Part shown: positions 51,391 through 63,321 of the stretch, piece by piece
Position numbering within the stretch: the first letter of the stretch is position 1
Layout of the letters: each line of letters begins with the position of its first letter
Origin: Chrysaora quinquecirrha
Lineage: Eukaryota > Cnidaria > Scyphozoa > Semaeostomeae > Pelagiidae
NCBI GenBank assembly: GCA_014526335.1
Contig: JACTAT010000223.1
Location: forward strand, 62,001-126,000
Reading direction: 5' to 3'
Length of the DNA: 64,000 nucleotides
Notes under the pieces: model-generated
What the model was told of the DNA's origin: nothing
Database searches by the model: none
The model's input: only the letters and a program-made list of their open reading frames with translations
Translations under genes and position numbers: made by a program

Positions 51391-52079
51391 TCGTTCTATA
51401 GTATTCATTCTAACATATTACATCAAACAATTCATTGACACAGTCATCAGGCAATATTTACCTGTGTCCTTGCTTCTTTTTACATTTCTTTTAGGGTCAC
51501 AGACCCTTGCAGGTCCCGTTAACGGCTTGGGTCAGAGACTCCACACTATCTGATCACTTTTTTCCACATCTTATACATCGTTTTCTCCATCATCCAATTC
51601 CATATCTTTTGACAAAATAGACGGAAGACTTCTTCTAAAAGCAGCCATTTTGAGGAGCAGGTGCAGAATCAGAACAAAATTTTGGCATGCTTTTCATAAC
51701 AGTGCATGCGTAGCTATCGGTGGTAATCCACGCTAATCTGATTTAATCTTGGATTTCATTTGCAAATTCTTAACTTTTATTTTTTGTAAATTTACTTAAA
51801 AATACATGTCTTTGGTTGATAACAGTAATTTACCTACTGAATAAATTAACCTGCTTAAATTAAAATAAACACCGATTTCTGTCGCAGTAAATGTTTAAAT
51901 GCAGGAAGTTTGCCATATCTGAGCTGCATTTAGTTTTGATGTTCATGTTTGGTTTCAGACACTGCATTTTTGCCGCATTTAATTGACACTTTAACTTCTC
52001 GCATACATTGACTTTAATTTGCTGCAGCAGTAATGCAGCGGGATATGTACTGGACCTTGGTTTTGTATATTTTCATGGT
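51391..52079. other. No gene seen
   Basis: AT-rich with no interpretable features. Confidence 0.4.
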
Positions 52080-52680
52080 CTCCAGGCCTGTTCCCTAGGC
52101 CTTTTGACTTAATCTTATTTTAATCTGTTCCTGTGTCATGTTTCTTAGCCGTGTTTTCATTCATTGTCCTGATACCTAGTCTTTTTTCGTTTATGGTCTA
52201 CAGTACTGTTCCTCAGCTCTGTTCCTCAGTTTTTTTATTATTTATGTTACTCAGTTCTACCCTGTCATGTTCCTTAGTCTTATAATTAATCATGGTCTTT
52301 AGTCCTGTTCCCCAGTCATTTTATTATTGATGTTACTCAGCTCTATTCTCTGGTGTTGTTCCTTAATATTGTTATTGCTTGTGATCTTCAGTCAAGTTTC
52401 TGTGCCATGTTACTTTGTCTTGTTTTCATCAATTGTCTTCAGTATTGTAATTATTTCTGTGCCTCAGTTCTGGCTTAGTCTTGCTATTAGTCTTGTTTTT
52501 TATTCCTATTCCTATGCAATGTTCCTTAGTCTAGTTTTTGTTGATGTTGTTCACATCTGCTTTATAGAAATGATATGCTCCTAGCTCCTGTGCCTCAGTG
52601 TTGTTTTTATCCCTGTTCCTCAGTACTGTTGTTCCCCGCTCCTGTTCCCTAGTCTTGTTATTCTTTATGGTAACCTAGCA
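52080..52680. repeat. T-rich degenerate minisatellite
   Basis: Many variants of CTGTTCCTCAGTCTTGTTATT (for example TGTTACTCAGTTCTACC, ATGTTCCTTAGTCTTATAATT, CCTGTTCCCTAGTCTTGTT) run for about 600 bp. The unit is roughly 20-40 bp with variable spacing. One strand is almost free of A. Confidence 0.85.
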
Positions 52681-53057
52681 GTGTAATATCTGAAATTCTA
52701 TATCACTACCCTGAACTGTCATAAAAATCGTATTTAAATTCAGCAACATAGCTTGGATTTATGTTAGAGAGGCATGTTTACAAACAACAAATTCGTTATT
52801 CAGCAGAAGCTTTTTGATATAATATATCATTATCAATGCTAAAGGACTACAATAAAACCAGCTCTTTATATACATCTAAAATTAATTACAATATTACACA
52901 AGGGATTACTAGTAAAAGGTTCAATGAAATGATAATGAATTTGAACAAAGGCTAAATCATGACTTGGATATAATTGCTGACATTAATTTTAAAGTCGGAA
53001 AGAATGATAATTCAAATAAATAGTTTGATAAACTTTGAATTTAATTTCATAATGCGT

Positions 53058-53610
53058 AAGGTGCTGTCACTACAGGTCTCTACTTTCCTAGATGCAGAAG
53101 TCAAGCCAGCCATCAAGCACCCACAACAGCAAATAGCAAGGAGAGCATAAATTTTGTTGATCATTTCGAAAGAATATCCTCTGGAAAGACTAGAATTTTT
53201 TTAACAATAAGAAATCTTAGGGTTAGTTTAGTTTAGTTAATGGGGTTTGGTGATTTAAAAACAAACATGCCAATTCCCCTCGATGTCTTTACCATGAAAA
53301 CCCATGCTTTGAATTTGTTCCAGACATCATAATATAATTTTCCTCAAAAGGTGGACGTAGCTGTCACTACAGCTTTCTACTTCCCTAGATGCGGAAGTCT
53401 TGCCAACAATCAATCACCCACAGCAGCAAACAGCAAGGGGAACATGTGTTTAAGATAAAAAATTTGCTGATGAATTCTAAATTTGTTTGAACATTTAAAA
53501 AGAGAATCCTCTGGTAAGCCTAGAATTTTTTTAACCACAAGAAATCTTAGGGAAAGTTTAGCTAGTGTGGCTTGGCGATTTAAAACAAACACGCCAATTC
53601 ACCTATGACA
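53058..53610. repeat. Two tandem copies of an approximately 290-bp unit
   Basis: Unit 1 (about 53058-53290) and unit 2 (about 53350-53610) share GCTGTCACTACAG, TCTACTT, CCTAGATGC, GGAAGTC, CACCCACAACAGCAAA, AGAATCCTCTGG, CTAGAATTTTTTTAAC, AAGAAATCTTAGGG and CAAACACGCCAATTC in the same order. No coding. Confidence 0.9.
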
Positions 53611-54507
53611 AAACCATGCTGTGAAATTATTTGAAAGTCATGTTATGAAGGTCAAAGATGGGAGGCCCAAATTACCCCAAGAGGGGGAAAGAAAGAGAAA
53701 ATTAGGGGGCGATTGCATTCCTACCCCTCATCTGCAACGAAAGAAACCAGTTGAACTAAGGCAGCTTGCTCTGTAACCGAGAAATGACTATCAGCAAAAC
53801 GTGCATAGCTTTGACCTCTGTATTAGTATATTGGGATTTAATTTGTCATTGAGCTTATAGCTTGAGTTGTTACAATTCAGGCAAAGCTTTTTAAAGGGTT
53901 TTCAAAGAGCTAAGTGGGAAATTGAAGCCATTTGCTTGCAGAAATACTTAGGAAAACTTAGCCTACTTCATGAGATATACAGCTTCTTCAAGTCAGTCAT
54001 TTATACTGGTTGAAATAAAGCTTGTCTGTTCACTATAGAACAAGAACATCAATGTTTTATACATGCTGGCAGGCAGACACACTGAGATTGAGATCTGAGT
54101 TATCGTTAAATTTGTTATATGTGGTATCGATTTGAAATATGAATATAAGAAATAATCATAGTTCTTTGATCAATTCCTTCATTTCTTTCATATACATGAC
54201 TGTTCTGGTTTTTGCAGTCTGAAGTTCAAGAAAGTTCTAAAGCAAGCAGACTAGGCCTTTCAAGTCTTCCAGTCGAGATAAAGTCTTCCTGTGTGGACAC
54301 ACCTTTCTACCAAGATGAATGTTGAAATCAACAAGAAATAATCAAAGCGATTGAAGCAAATTGAAATAAAAAGAAACACCAAATGCAGAATCTATTAACC
54401 TGTTGTTAGAGAAGATTGCTATTAGCATCGACAAAACAGTTGTTACCGAAACTCTCACAGAACTAGAAATTAGAAAACGTATTGAAAATTAAGGGAATTC
54501 GTATTTT
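53611..54507. other. No certain gene
   Basis: A purine-rich short tract lies at 53680-53710. Exon-like fragments rich in Lys and Asn occur at 54330-54490 but contain stops. Confidence 0.35.
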
Positions 54508-54729
54508 GTGTTGGATGCTGAAGATCAAAGCTATGTGACTTATGGTAATTTTAATGAGTTGAGAAAAGAAATAGTGAACCTCAAAATGGCTGTTGAAAAT
54601 AGAAAAAAATTTGACAATGCCTGTAAGCAAAGAGAATTGGAAGAGGAGATCATGCTGTTGAAAAAGGGGAACAAATCTCTAAGAAATGAACTGAGCAAAA
54701 TTTATTTATCAGCAGCATTGAAATGTTGA
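54508..54729 (+). CDS. Short coiled-coil-like open frame, likely remnant
   Basis: A 73-codon frame with heptad-like spacing (LRKEIVNLKMAVENRKKF, then ELEEEIMLLKKGNKSL). It may be the coiled-coil part of a larger decayed gene whose neighbours (54310-54500 and 54730-54950) are also Lys/Glu-rich but interrupted. No domain or family recognised. Confidence 0.3.
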   Translation: MLDAEDQSYVTYGNFNELRKEIVNLKMAVENRKKFDNACKQRELEEEIMLLKKGNKSLRNELSKIYLSAALKC

Positions 54730-55134
54730 AAGAGATGAGCAATCTGAGAACTCACCACAAATTTTGATTGCAAATCAGAATGCAGGCAGTGAGGTGAAGA
54801 ATTTATATTTCCAAAAAACGTCATACATTGAGAAAGAACAATAGGAAATCCAACAGATTCACTACTTTGCTGTGGCTAGGAACTGAGAGAACAAAAAGTA
54901 TCAAAAATAACAAAACTAGCAATCTACATATCAATGAAGTGTCCTCAGATGATACTATCAGATTAGAATGCAGAATTAAAAACAAAAGAGTTAAACGTCT
55001 GCTTGTTGTTACAGCTGCCACTTTGTTTTAGAAAAGGGTCCTCTATGTTGTTAGCAAAATTCTGTAATAACTTTACAATTTTTTGTACACTGATGTTCGA
55101 TAAGAATTGCAGCGTCTTTCTCAAAATGGTGGCT

Positions 55135-55367
55135 ACAATCCTCGCCAAAAAGGCTGGGACACTTCGAACTTTTGTAAAATTCTCGCTCTAAAGATGCACA
55201 CACCCCTCCCCCCGACTCAATGTTGGTGAAATCGATGTTGACAGTGGTCCCAACATTGATTCGGGGGGGAGGGGGTCTTATTACCCAAATATGTTGTAAT
55301 GGGACGGGGTTTTTAAGGTAAAACATACTTATAACATACTGTCCCCAATATTTTTGACGAGGATTGT
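55135..55367. mobile_element. 233-bp MITE, copy 1
   Basis: Begins ACAATCCTCGCCAAAAA and ends TTTTTGACGAGGATTGT, a 17-bp terminal inverted repeat with one mismatch. Inside is a second palindrome: CCCCCCGACTCAATGTTGG and, 22 bp on, the near reverse complement ending in a G-run. About 98% identical to 56472-56704. A 2-bp flank CT is repeated on both sides, which may be the target duplication. Confidence 0.9.
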
Positions 55368-56471
55368 CTGAGCAAGAGCAGCAATGTAAAATTGTGTTTT
55401 TCTCAAGAATGGAAAGACTCAAAAGGCTCCCGTGATGTTTATTGTAAATAGGAGGAACGACTTTATATTTTGGGGGGCTTTGGGGGGTCAGGGCCAAAAT
55501 TTTGCAAAATGTGAAAATTCATTGAAAAGTGAAGGAATCCTTTGAAAAAGGCCGTAATTCACTTTCCAACATCGCAAAATCATAAGAGGCAACGGTACAC
55601 ATTTTTCAGCTGCAGAAGCAATTCTTTTATCATTCAAATGCATCTTTAGAACCGTTCTGTAGACCACAATTCAAGCGATGGGTCTGCCGCTGCAGAGGAG
55701 AGAGCTTGACATCTAAGAAACTGACAGTTCTCCATCATTTTCTACGGCATAAAAGTGGAATATCTCAAGTCCAAAAAATTTTCCCATACTTCTCGCTATC
55801 CGACAATACATTTCTGGGGGTATTTCATGTTATAAAATAATTTTCCCTTTTTGTCATTCCTTCTGAGTTCGTTTTCTGACAGTTCTCCACTCTCTGTAGT
55901 AAGTAAACAATACAGCTGGTGAAAACCTATCTTTAAAAACAGGTGGAGAACTGTGAGAAATATACTTTGCCATGCATTGGCAGTCTAACTCTGTTGAAAA
56001 TCTTAAAGTAGACATGAAATAATACAGAATTACAAAGTTACAAGTGAAGTCTTTCAAGCAACGAGGAGATATTTACATTTGAACATGGAGAACTGTGGGG
56101 AGAACTGTGTGGAGAACTGTAGAACTTGGCATCCCACTTGGTTGCTCCTTATTCAATTTTGCAGTCCATCAAATAACAATGCCAATTATGCTTACTTTAG
56201 CATTCTTCCGTTCTCTGTTGTGAAGATCAACAACACTTGAAAGCAAGTACATCATGCCTGCATAATTCGTTTCATTTTCTAAATTTCGCAATAATTCGCT
56301 GCTAAACAGTGGAGTCAGTTTATGAGCTTTGATGAAAAGTTTTCAGTTTATAGTTAGATTCGTCTCGAGACAACGTAATGCAGACTGTTTTATGTAAATT
56401 TACAACCCTCCCGTTACTGTTTATAACAGAATTTCTGACCTTCTGTTTTGCTGTGATTACTCAAAATGCAG
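55368..56471. other. No gene seen
   Basis: Sequence between the two MITEs. Variants of GAGAACTGT recur around 55880, 55945 and 56085-56120. No coding evidence. Confidence 0.4.
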
Positions 56472-56704
56472 ACAATCCTCGCCAAAAAGGCTGGGACACT
56501 TCAAACTTTTGTAAAATTCTCGCTCTAAAGACGCACACACCCCTCCCCCCGACTCAATGTTGGTGAAATCGATGTTGACAGTGGTCCCAACATTGATTCG
56601 GGGGGAGGGGGGTCTTATTACCCAAATATGTTGTAATGGGATGGGGTTTTTAAGGTAAAACATACTTATAACATACTGTCCCCAATATTTTTGACGAGGA
56701 TTGT
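56472..56704. mobile_element. 233-bp MITE, copy 2
   Basis: Same length and ends as copy 1, about five differences over 233 bp. The flanks differ (CAAAATGCAG left, GGCTGTGGCT right), confirming that only the 233 bp were mobile. Confidence 0.9.
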
Positions 56705-59241
56705 GGCTGTGGCTCTTGGCCTAAAGCAAGCTATCTTTCATAACAGAGACCGTGGGCTGCAGGAGTCATGGAATTTTGAATGAAAAAGAACTCTTGACCG
56801 ATAAATTGTCTATTTTGTAAATCTCTCTCTGTATTCTGCTGCGAAGGTGCCATGTTACACTCACGCTTGGCTGATTGACTTGGGATTGATCAATCATGTC
56901 ACTCAAAATGTAAGTTGAAACCTCTTCAGTACCTAAATATTAAATGGGTAAGACACAAGAGAACTGGGAACAATAGATTGTATCGTTTTTCCAGGGTCAC
57001 ATTTTCTCCTAATGCTCAAAACATTCCTCAACTTGAAATAGAGGGATGCCCAAACAATCCTAGGGTAATTTCTCAATACATATGGGGGCTCCTATTACAA
57101 GGAAAGAAAGAGAGAAATAAAAACATTAGGTTTGTGGTTTTGTTGACTGATCTGGTTTCGTTAACTCGAGGACGACAATTGAAGTTGAAAAAGGACAGTG
57201 AGAATAATTTCTGTTGCACCAACATTACACTGGTTTTTTCTTTCTATATTTTTTGCGTACCATGCCATGTTTTCATTCTGAATCTTTTATCACAGTATTT
57301 TTAGAGAAAAAAAATCCTAACTTGTTCAATTTCAATCGTTGAAAATTACAGAGTGACAATGCCTACTTCTAAATTTGGTAGGATTGGTAACATTTGGTAA
57401 CATTTGATACATGCGTAAAGTACAATTTATATGATTTTCGACTGCAAATGTATGGAATGGGCTTTCTAATTCTTGATTGTTTGCACTGATAAAAATATTC
57501 AACAATGAAAAGTTCCTTAGTGATTTTCTCTTTAGTAGTATAAGTTCTTTAAATTTTTGGGCCTTCTACATGTAGGTTCCTTATAAAGTGGTTATTTATT
57601 AAAAAAAGCGTGCAAACCCATGAAAATATTAGTCACTGCTTTATGGTTTTCAGCTGCTTCCTTTTCCTTCTTCCAAATGGCAATCTCTCTTGATTCAGAA
57701 AGGAGTGGGAATTAAAGTGAAGTCTTAAGAAAGGAAAATGACTCATCAGCTCCCTCCCCCACCAATTTCTCATCGGATTTGGGCGAATTACAAAATCGAT
57801 CTTTGAGAAGACTGGGGTGGACACGTCCCCCCCAGTCCACCCCATGGCACCGCCCCTGTCACGGTTAGAATTTTGGGTTAGAATCATGCATAGTTTGGCA
57901 TTCCAATGCATTTTTAAGTATCTTGTAACAAAAAAACATTTGACCAACCTCTTGATTACCGTTTGATAGCATTGGAGGAAATGACTGATGATACACTGAA
58001 CTTTGAAAATGTGCTTGTTGGTGTCCTCTGCTTCTCTTGCTGTGTGATTTTAGCATGTTTAAACTTGTGCTTTTGATTTTGAATTTCTTTTCCATAATTG
58101 TATGGTTTGAAAATCAATGAGCTGGAAAAGAAAAGCTTGATATTAATGCATTGCTGTACTTCAAATCGATGGAGCAGGTCCTTCAGGGTTTCAAGTCATT
58201 TCAGGAAAGAGAACCTTGGTTGAGAATCAATGACAATGCTCTTGTGCACTATTTGAGAAAGAAGGACACCAAGTGAAATTTCATTATGTACAACAATTAT
58301 CAATGCATTTTACACTTCATTTATCATGAAAATGCAGTCACCTAATTTCAGATCCAAGGGCCCCAAGCAGGTTCGTGATTGCATAATTTGAGCTTAAGTT
58401 TTCACTCCTGCTGCAAATCAGTCACAAAAATCAGCTTCATAATTATCAGAAACTCTGTTTCTGAATGGTAGCATTGAAAGCAATCTATAACAGTATGTTT
58501 AAGTTATAGATAATAAGTTTATGCATATCGAAGAACAATATTAATAAAACGTTATTATAATGACAAACCAAAATGCTTGTTTTAAGAGGAGCCAAGAAAA
58601 CTAAGTGTGCTTCCATATTCTAGTTCCTCTTATAAAACTATTCTAATAAATATATTTTTCCATAAAATTTCATAATTCCATATATATTAGGTATATGTAA
58701 AAAGTTGCCTTTTTCCCAAATGTCCTTTTAGTTATATATCTCTCTCATGTTTCTTTTTCAGACTTCAGCGCACATTTCCAATTTGGGGAAAGTTGATTTT
58801 TAAATTTAAGTTAGCTGCCGATTGATGTCATAAGGCATGTTGCTGACATAACTGCTTGTATCATCTGCAAACTGTGCAAATATTAAAGCCTTGTTTTTAA
58901 GCTGAAGTCAATATTATTCATCCTTCATATTGACAACTTCATGGTCTTTTCCGCATTGCAGGTTATGTTTTAGAAAACTAGAATATCACCATAAACGTTT
59001 AAACTAAAAGACACAGTCTGTCATAAGGCCATAAAATTTAACTAGATGGAGCAGGGGTAGCATTAGCAGCTGGCAATTACTGATATTGCAAATGGTTGGG
59101 TCTACCAGCCTCTTTTTGATTAACGATTGAAAATGGCCTTAAGTGGTAAATCAAAAAGACCACTTGTTTAACTCAAACCTCCCCTGAAAATTTTGCCAGA
59201 ACTAAGAAAAATAACAAAATGTATGAATAAAAGTAATGCTG
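56705..59241. other. No certain gene
   Basis: Mostly AT-rich. A plus-strand open stretch at about 58125-58276 (LDINALLYFKSMEQVLQGF, ending at TGA) and a minus one at 57960-58095 look exon-like but match nothing I know. 57770-57860 is rich in C-runs. No repeats recognised. Confidence 0.35.
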
Positions 59242-59243
59242 TA

Positions 59244-59504
59244 TGGTGGCCGAGAACCACCATTACAAGTTTTTCTGTTTTTAATTTTACAAGAAAGTTC
59301 CTTTTAAAAAAAATTTAAAATTAATAATTCAATTTGATTTTAAAATTTAATCAAATGTAATTAAAATGTAATTCAGATTCAAGTTAAACGAGATTTAAAT
59401 TGAAATCAGATCTGAAATAGAATACTGTTCCTTTCATGTGGCCGACAACCCTCATTTACGTATAACGACTAATCATGGCCGAGAGCCACCATATTTCATG
59501 CAAT
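59244..59504 (+). repeat. Left terminal inverted repeat of the integrase-core transposon
   Basis: TGGTGGCCGAGAACC at the outer edge, an AT-rich middle with TTAATAATTCAATTTGATTT, and CATGGCCGAGAGCCACCATA near the inner edge. The outer and inner GGCCGAGA motifs are repeated within the arm. Confidence 0.9.
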
Positions 59505-59632
59505 CGAGGCTTTTAGAAAATGTTTTCAGCCAATCACAAAGCTCACCAGAAGAGTCACCAGAGCTCTGTGATTGGTTCCTCGAAAATAAAAACAAACTCC
59601 CTGATTGGCTAATCCAATTCCATTAAACAACA

Positions 59633-61297
59633 ATGGCAACTTTGTGTCCAAATCCGAACTGGAAACAGGATAAAATAATGAAGGATGATCTTGAAAGATA
59701 TGTAGAGCAGCGAATGCAAAAAAACGAGATTTTAGACTTCATGAAAGGGATCACGGGTGCTATTCTTGTAGCATGAGAACTTTGCAGCGAAGACTGAAGC
59801 ACTTTGAAATTAAGTATATTGATAGGGAAATGTCCATATCTACTGTCAAAGATGCAGTAGAAAAGGAGCTAAGTGGACCTGGTAGCTTACTTGGCTAAAG
59901 GGCAATGACACAGAAAATACGCCAAAAATATGACTTGAAGGTGCTAAGACAGCTTGTTCATACTGCAATGTATGATTTGGATGCAGGTGGTCTTAAATTA
60001 CGACAACTGGGAAATAAGGCAAGGAAACCAAAAGGACACTTTATCACTCTGGGCCCTAACTGGACATATTCCTTAGATGGCCATGACAAGCTGATGGGAT
60101 ATCAGAATTCCACATTTCCTTTGGCTATTAATGGCTGTATTGATACTGCTGGTAGGAAACTAATTTGGTTAAGGATTTTGAATACAAATTCAAACCCCAA
60201 GTTGATTGGAAAATTGTACCTGGAGGGTTTTATGGAAACAAAGATATTGCCAAACTACTTGTGTATAGACAAAGGTACTGAAACCACAAAGATGAGTGTG
60301 ATGCATAGTTATCTTGAAAGTCTTCATGGTGACCTTGAAAATCCAAAAGATTCTGTAATCTTTGGACCTTCACCATCTAACCAGGTAATGAATTAGACTG
60401 GCTTAATAACTCTCGCACATCTTTCATGCACAAAACTATTTTATCACTGAAAATATACACGAAACCCTTGGGACACTTACATAGAAAAACAATGTTTTTC
60501 TTGCAGATAGAGAGATGGTGGAGAGAGTTGCACGAGAGAAAATTCTTTAAAAATGGTCTTAAATGGTTGAAAGAAGAATGCCACTACAACCCGGCTGATG
60601 AATTAGACAGGTTCTTGCCTTGTTTTTTCATGCATCCTAATTAATATGTGTATATAAAATACTAAGTTCACTAGGCTGCTCTAACACTATATTTATCTCA
60701 TTTGCAGATATATTTTGGCATTTAATGTGATCCCTCTTATGCAAAAACAGCTGGATGAGTTTAGGGAAACAGTATGAAATAGCCACAGAATCCAAGTACA
60801 GAGAGAAACATTGATGGCTGATAGAGTGCCAAATCATATTTTTGCCTTCCCAGAAAGATATAACATGGAGAATAAAGGTATATTGACATGCACCCTGTTA
60901 TGGTTGGTTGGGGTAATTTTCAACACTTGAGTTGTCAAAGCTCCAGATTTAGTTCATTTTAAATTGACCCTTTTCTGATAGAATTGGTCTATAGAAATTC
61001 TACTCACTTTTTTTATAACCATAAATCTTATGCACAACAATGTGATGATTAATGATACAGAAAAGAACAATGTAAACTCTTGATTACATGACAAACTCTT
61101 GCGACTGAACATACCAGGTTAGATTGATAAACTCTGTATTCTTTGTTTCAGGCTTAACAGTTACTGAAGACCAGCTACGCATTGCTGCAGAACTGGCAGG
61201 TGTTTTTGACGCTCCAGAAGATAACACCCCAAATGAGATTAGGAACAAGCTGCAATCTTTGTTACCGAAACCAGAAGAAGTAAAGGCTATGAGTTAA
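59633..61297 (+). pseudogene. Integrase-core transposase, four exons, dead
   Basis: ATG at 59633. A frameshift near 59750 precedes MRTLQRRLKHFEIKY, and TAA (near 59897) replaces a residue before RAMTQKIRQKYDL. The core has YSLDGHDKLMGYQN with the first Asp, FPLAINGCIDTAGRKL, LCIDKGTETTKM with the second Asp, and FGPSPSNQ. Donor CCAG|GTAATG (60384) and acceptor TTGCAG (exon 60507) join in phase 0 to IERWWRELHERKFFKNG, giving the final Glu: a D-D-E integrase fold. Exon 2 ends at 60610; exon 3 (60708-60877) continues YILAFNVIPLMQKQLDEF with TGA in place of Trp soon after. Exon 4 (61152-61297) encodes LTVTEDQLRIAAELAG and ends at TAA, followed at once by AATAAA (61297-61302). Confidence 0.85.
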
Positions 61298-61337
61298 ATA
61301 AAAGTTAATTTTTAAGCCTAAAAGATGACAATAATTA

Positions 61338-62945
61338 TTACAGGAATGGCTTGAAAAAGGTGGACATGTTGCCAGCACAAAACAAGAGCTCATTATTATC
61401 ATCAAAAGATCCAGAGATATTTGCAATCTCTGGATCTGTAAGGTTATACTCTGATCCTTGCATGTCAACAACCATAAACTTCTTGCCAGATTTAATATAG
61501 GAAAAGTGAACCAAGCATTCTGCTTTTTGCTGAAACTCAGATTCAGAGTAAGGGTCAATTGTTTCATAATTATTGACATATTTGGTGAAGTTTTCCCCAG
61601 CAAATTATTCAGTGGTTACAATTTCTTTTGTGCTCTCAACCACGCCAAGAAAAGCATCCACATATCTGAATGATCTTCCAAATGAGTGACTTGTTCCTGT
61701 TTTACTGATTTCTACCATGACCTGATGAGCAAAGTTTTTAGCCAAAGTCTGCATTTGGATAGATTTCTGTGCATGCCCTTCCACTGTCTCATTTAAAGGT
61801 TGGATGGTGTCCAAAGTCTCTGACAGGTAAGACTTGATTACAAATTATTTCCCTGTGTGTGCTGGTGTTCTAGCAATGGCTTTAAAAGCAGCTCCAAATG
61901 CTCCCCTACCAAACTCTGCTTGTTTAATTTCAAAGTTAACCACATCAGAAGCAGACCAAGCCATCTTTTCCAGGTCAAACCATGAAATGTGAGTGCCTGT
62001 TAAGGGTGGTGCAGTTGTAGATATCACTTTACCCAATAGTAACATCTGGGTCACAGGAAGACTTTTAGGGCATGGCATTGCTTGTGGTGTTGCATTATGA
62101 GCTTTTCTTTTCTTTGGAACAATACAGAATGATTTTGGAGGAACAGCCAGGGCTGATTTCTTAACACTAAATGAGTCTGTGTTTGTGCTTTCTGTAGTGG
62201 AATAGGCAGAATCACTAGCAGCATCACTTAGAAGATGTGATGGAGTGCTGTTCTTTTCTTTTGCTATGAATCGAATGTGGATTCTCTTCAAATTTGGAAG
62301 TTGATCTACCCGGCTACAACTAGGGCCACATTCTCCAGCTAGAATATTGCATGTCTTCCTATCAACTACAATGATTGCCAAATGTAGTTGGAACGCCCTA
62401 GATTTATTGTACTAATCACTGATATTTTTCTTCAACTTGGCATATTGAAGAGAAAAACCTCCCCTCCCCCCTCAAACAATGATGAAACTATTGAATAATC
62501 TGTTAGCAGTCGTGCGCAGCTGGAATTGACAGGATATTATAACCCTACACAACATTGTTCGAGGGGGAGGAGGGGGGAGGTGATGCGATAGCAGACAGCC
62601 GAATTCGATTTCAGCGCAAGCATTCCAACACTTTTGGCAGCCATTGTAGCTCTTGAAATGTGTATTGCATGCTTTAATGATATTTGCAACAGTGACATCG
62701 TCAAAAGGAAAAGGCACAAACTCTTGTGGTCCTTTTCTCTTGAACCTCTGAGCTTTACCAGTGGCTTCAGTTGCAAGTAATTGAACGGTTAGTTCTTTCT
62801 TGCTGAGAATGGTGTTGGAATTTGAAGCTGGGTTTGCTTTCTGCTTTCCTGGCTGAGCACATGCAGTTTTCTTCATTCTTTTCTCTTTCATCTCTTCAGC
62901 ATACTTCTGCCATTTCGTAAACTCATTTTTCTTGGGGGCAGACAT
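61338..62945 (-). pseudogene. Alpha-kinase-domain gene carried inside the transposon
   Basis: The 5' exon (ATG 62945-62943 to about 62585) encodes a basic, Lys-rich head (SAPKKNEFTKWQKYAEEMKE) and QEFVPFPFDDVTVANIIKAC. It is broken by a G/C-rich MITE-like insertion at 62459-62580. The frame then runs from 62381: GECGPSCSRVDQLPNLKRIH, a Ser/Thr-rich linker, and the kinase domain VVNFEIKQAEFGRGAFGAAF. After a TAA (61845-61847) comes FVIKSYLSETLDTIQP, with a long helical stretch, a second TAA (61605-61607), then GENFTKYVNNYETI, LVHFSYIKSGKKFMVVDMQG and LTDPEI, ending at 61338. DxQG with LTDPxI is the catalytic signature of alpha-kinases (eEF2 kinase/myosin heavy-chain kinase type). Both stops are in the same frame as the rest. 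The usual GN-motif region is present as FCAGNMS. Confidence 0.8.
62459..62580. mobile_element. Small G/C-rich MITE-like insertion in the alpha-kinase gene
   Basis: CCTCCCCTCCCCCCTCAAACAATG at the left and a near reverse complement (CATTGTTCGAGGGGGAGG, then AGGGGGGAGG) at the right enclose about 70 bp. It separates two parts of the kinase gene that otherwise continue. The ends resemble the inner palindrome of the 233-bp MITEs at 55.1 and 56.5 kb. The G-runs could form a G-quadruplex on one strand. Confidence 0.65.
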
Positions 62946-63047
62946 TGATGTTCAATTATAGAAGAAGAATAAATCAGTTATTCAGCTCCCACAGCTCCCA
63001 TACGTGTTGGCATTGCTCTTATTTTCCCGCCAAAAAGCACAGCCTCA

Positions 63048-63319
63048 ATTGCATAAAATATGGCGGCTCTCGGCCATGATAATTCATTATACGTAAATGG
63101 CGGTTATTGGCCACATGGAAGGAACAGTATTCTCGTAAATCTCGTTTCATTTAAATCTGAATTTAGTTATTTAATTACATTTTCATGTAATTTTGATTTC
63201 AAACTCAATTTGATTAAATTTGAAAATCAAATTGAATTATTAATTTTAAATTTTTTAAAAAGTAACTTTCTTATAACATTAAAAACAGAAAATTCTGTAA
63301 CGGCGGTTCTCTGCCACCA
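63048..63319 (-). repeat. Right terminal inverted repeat of the integrase-core transposon
   Basis: Reverse complement of 59244-59504 with scattered differences and a few small indels. Confidence 0.9.
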
Positions 63320-63321
63320 TA

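Larger units (their letters stand above)
59244..63319. mobile_element. 4.1-kb integrase-core DNA transposon (IS3EU-like) carrying an alpha-kinase gene
   Basis: Two ends of about 265 bp are inverted copies, beginning TGGTGGCCGAGAACCACC on the left and closing with its near reverse complement at 63319. Both sides are flanked by TA (59242-59243 and 63320-63321), a likely 2-bp target duplication. Inside are an integrase-core (rve-like) transposase on plus (59633-61297) and, tail to tail 40 bp away, an alpha-kinase-domain gene on minus (62945-61338). Nothing else fits in between. The transposase type is one I link to the eukaryotic IS3EU group, but that name is tentative. The repeats differ at perhaps 15-20% and both genes have stops, so this copy is dead. 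Confidence 0.8.
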
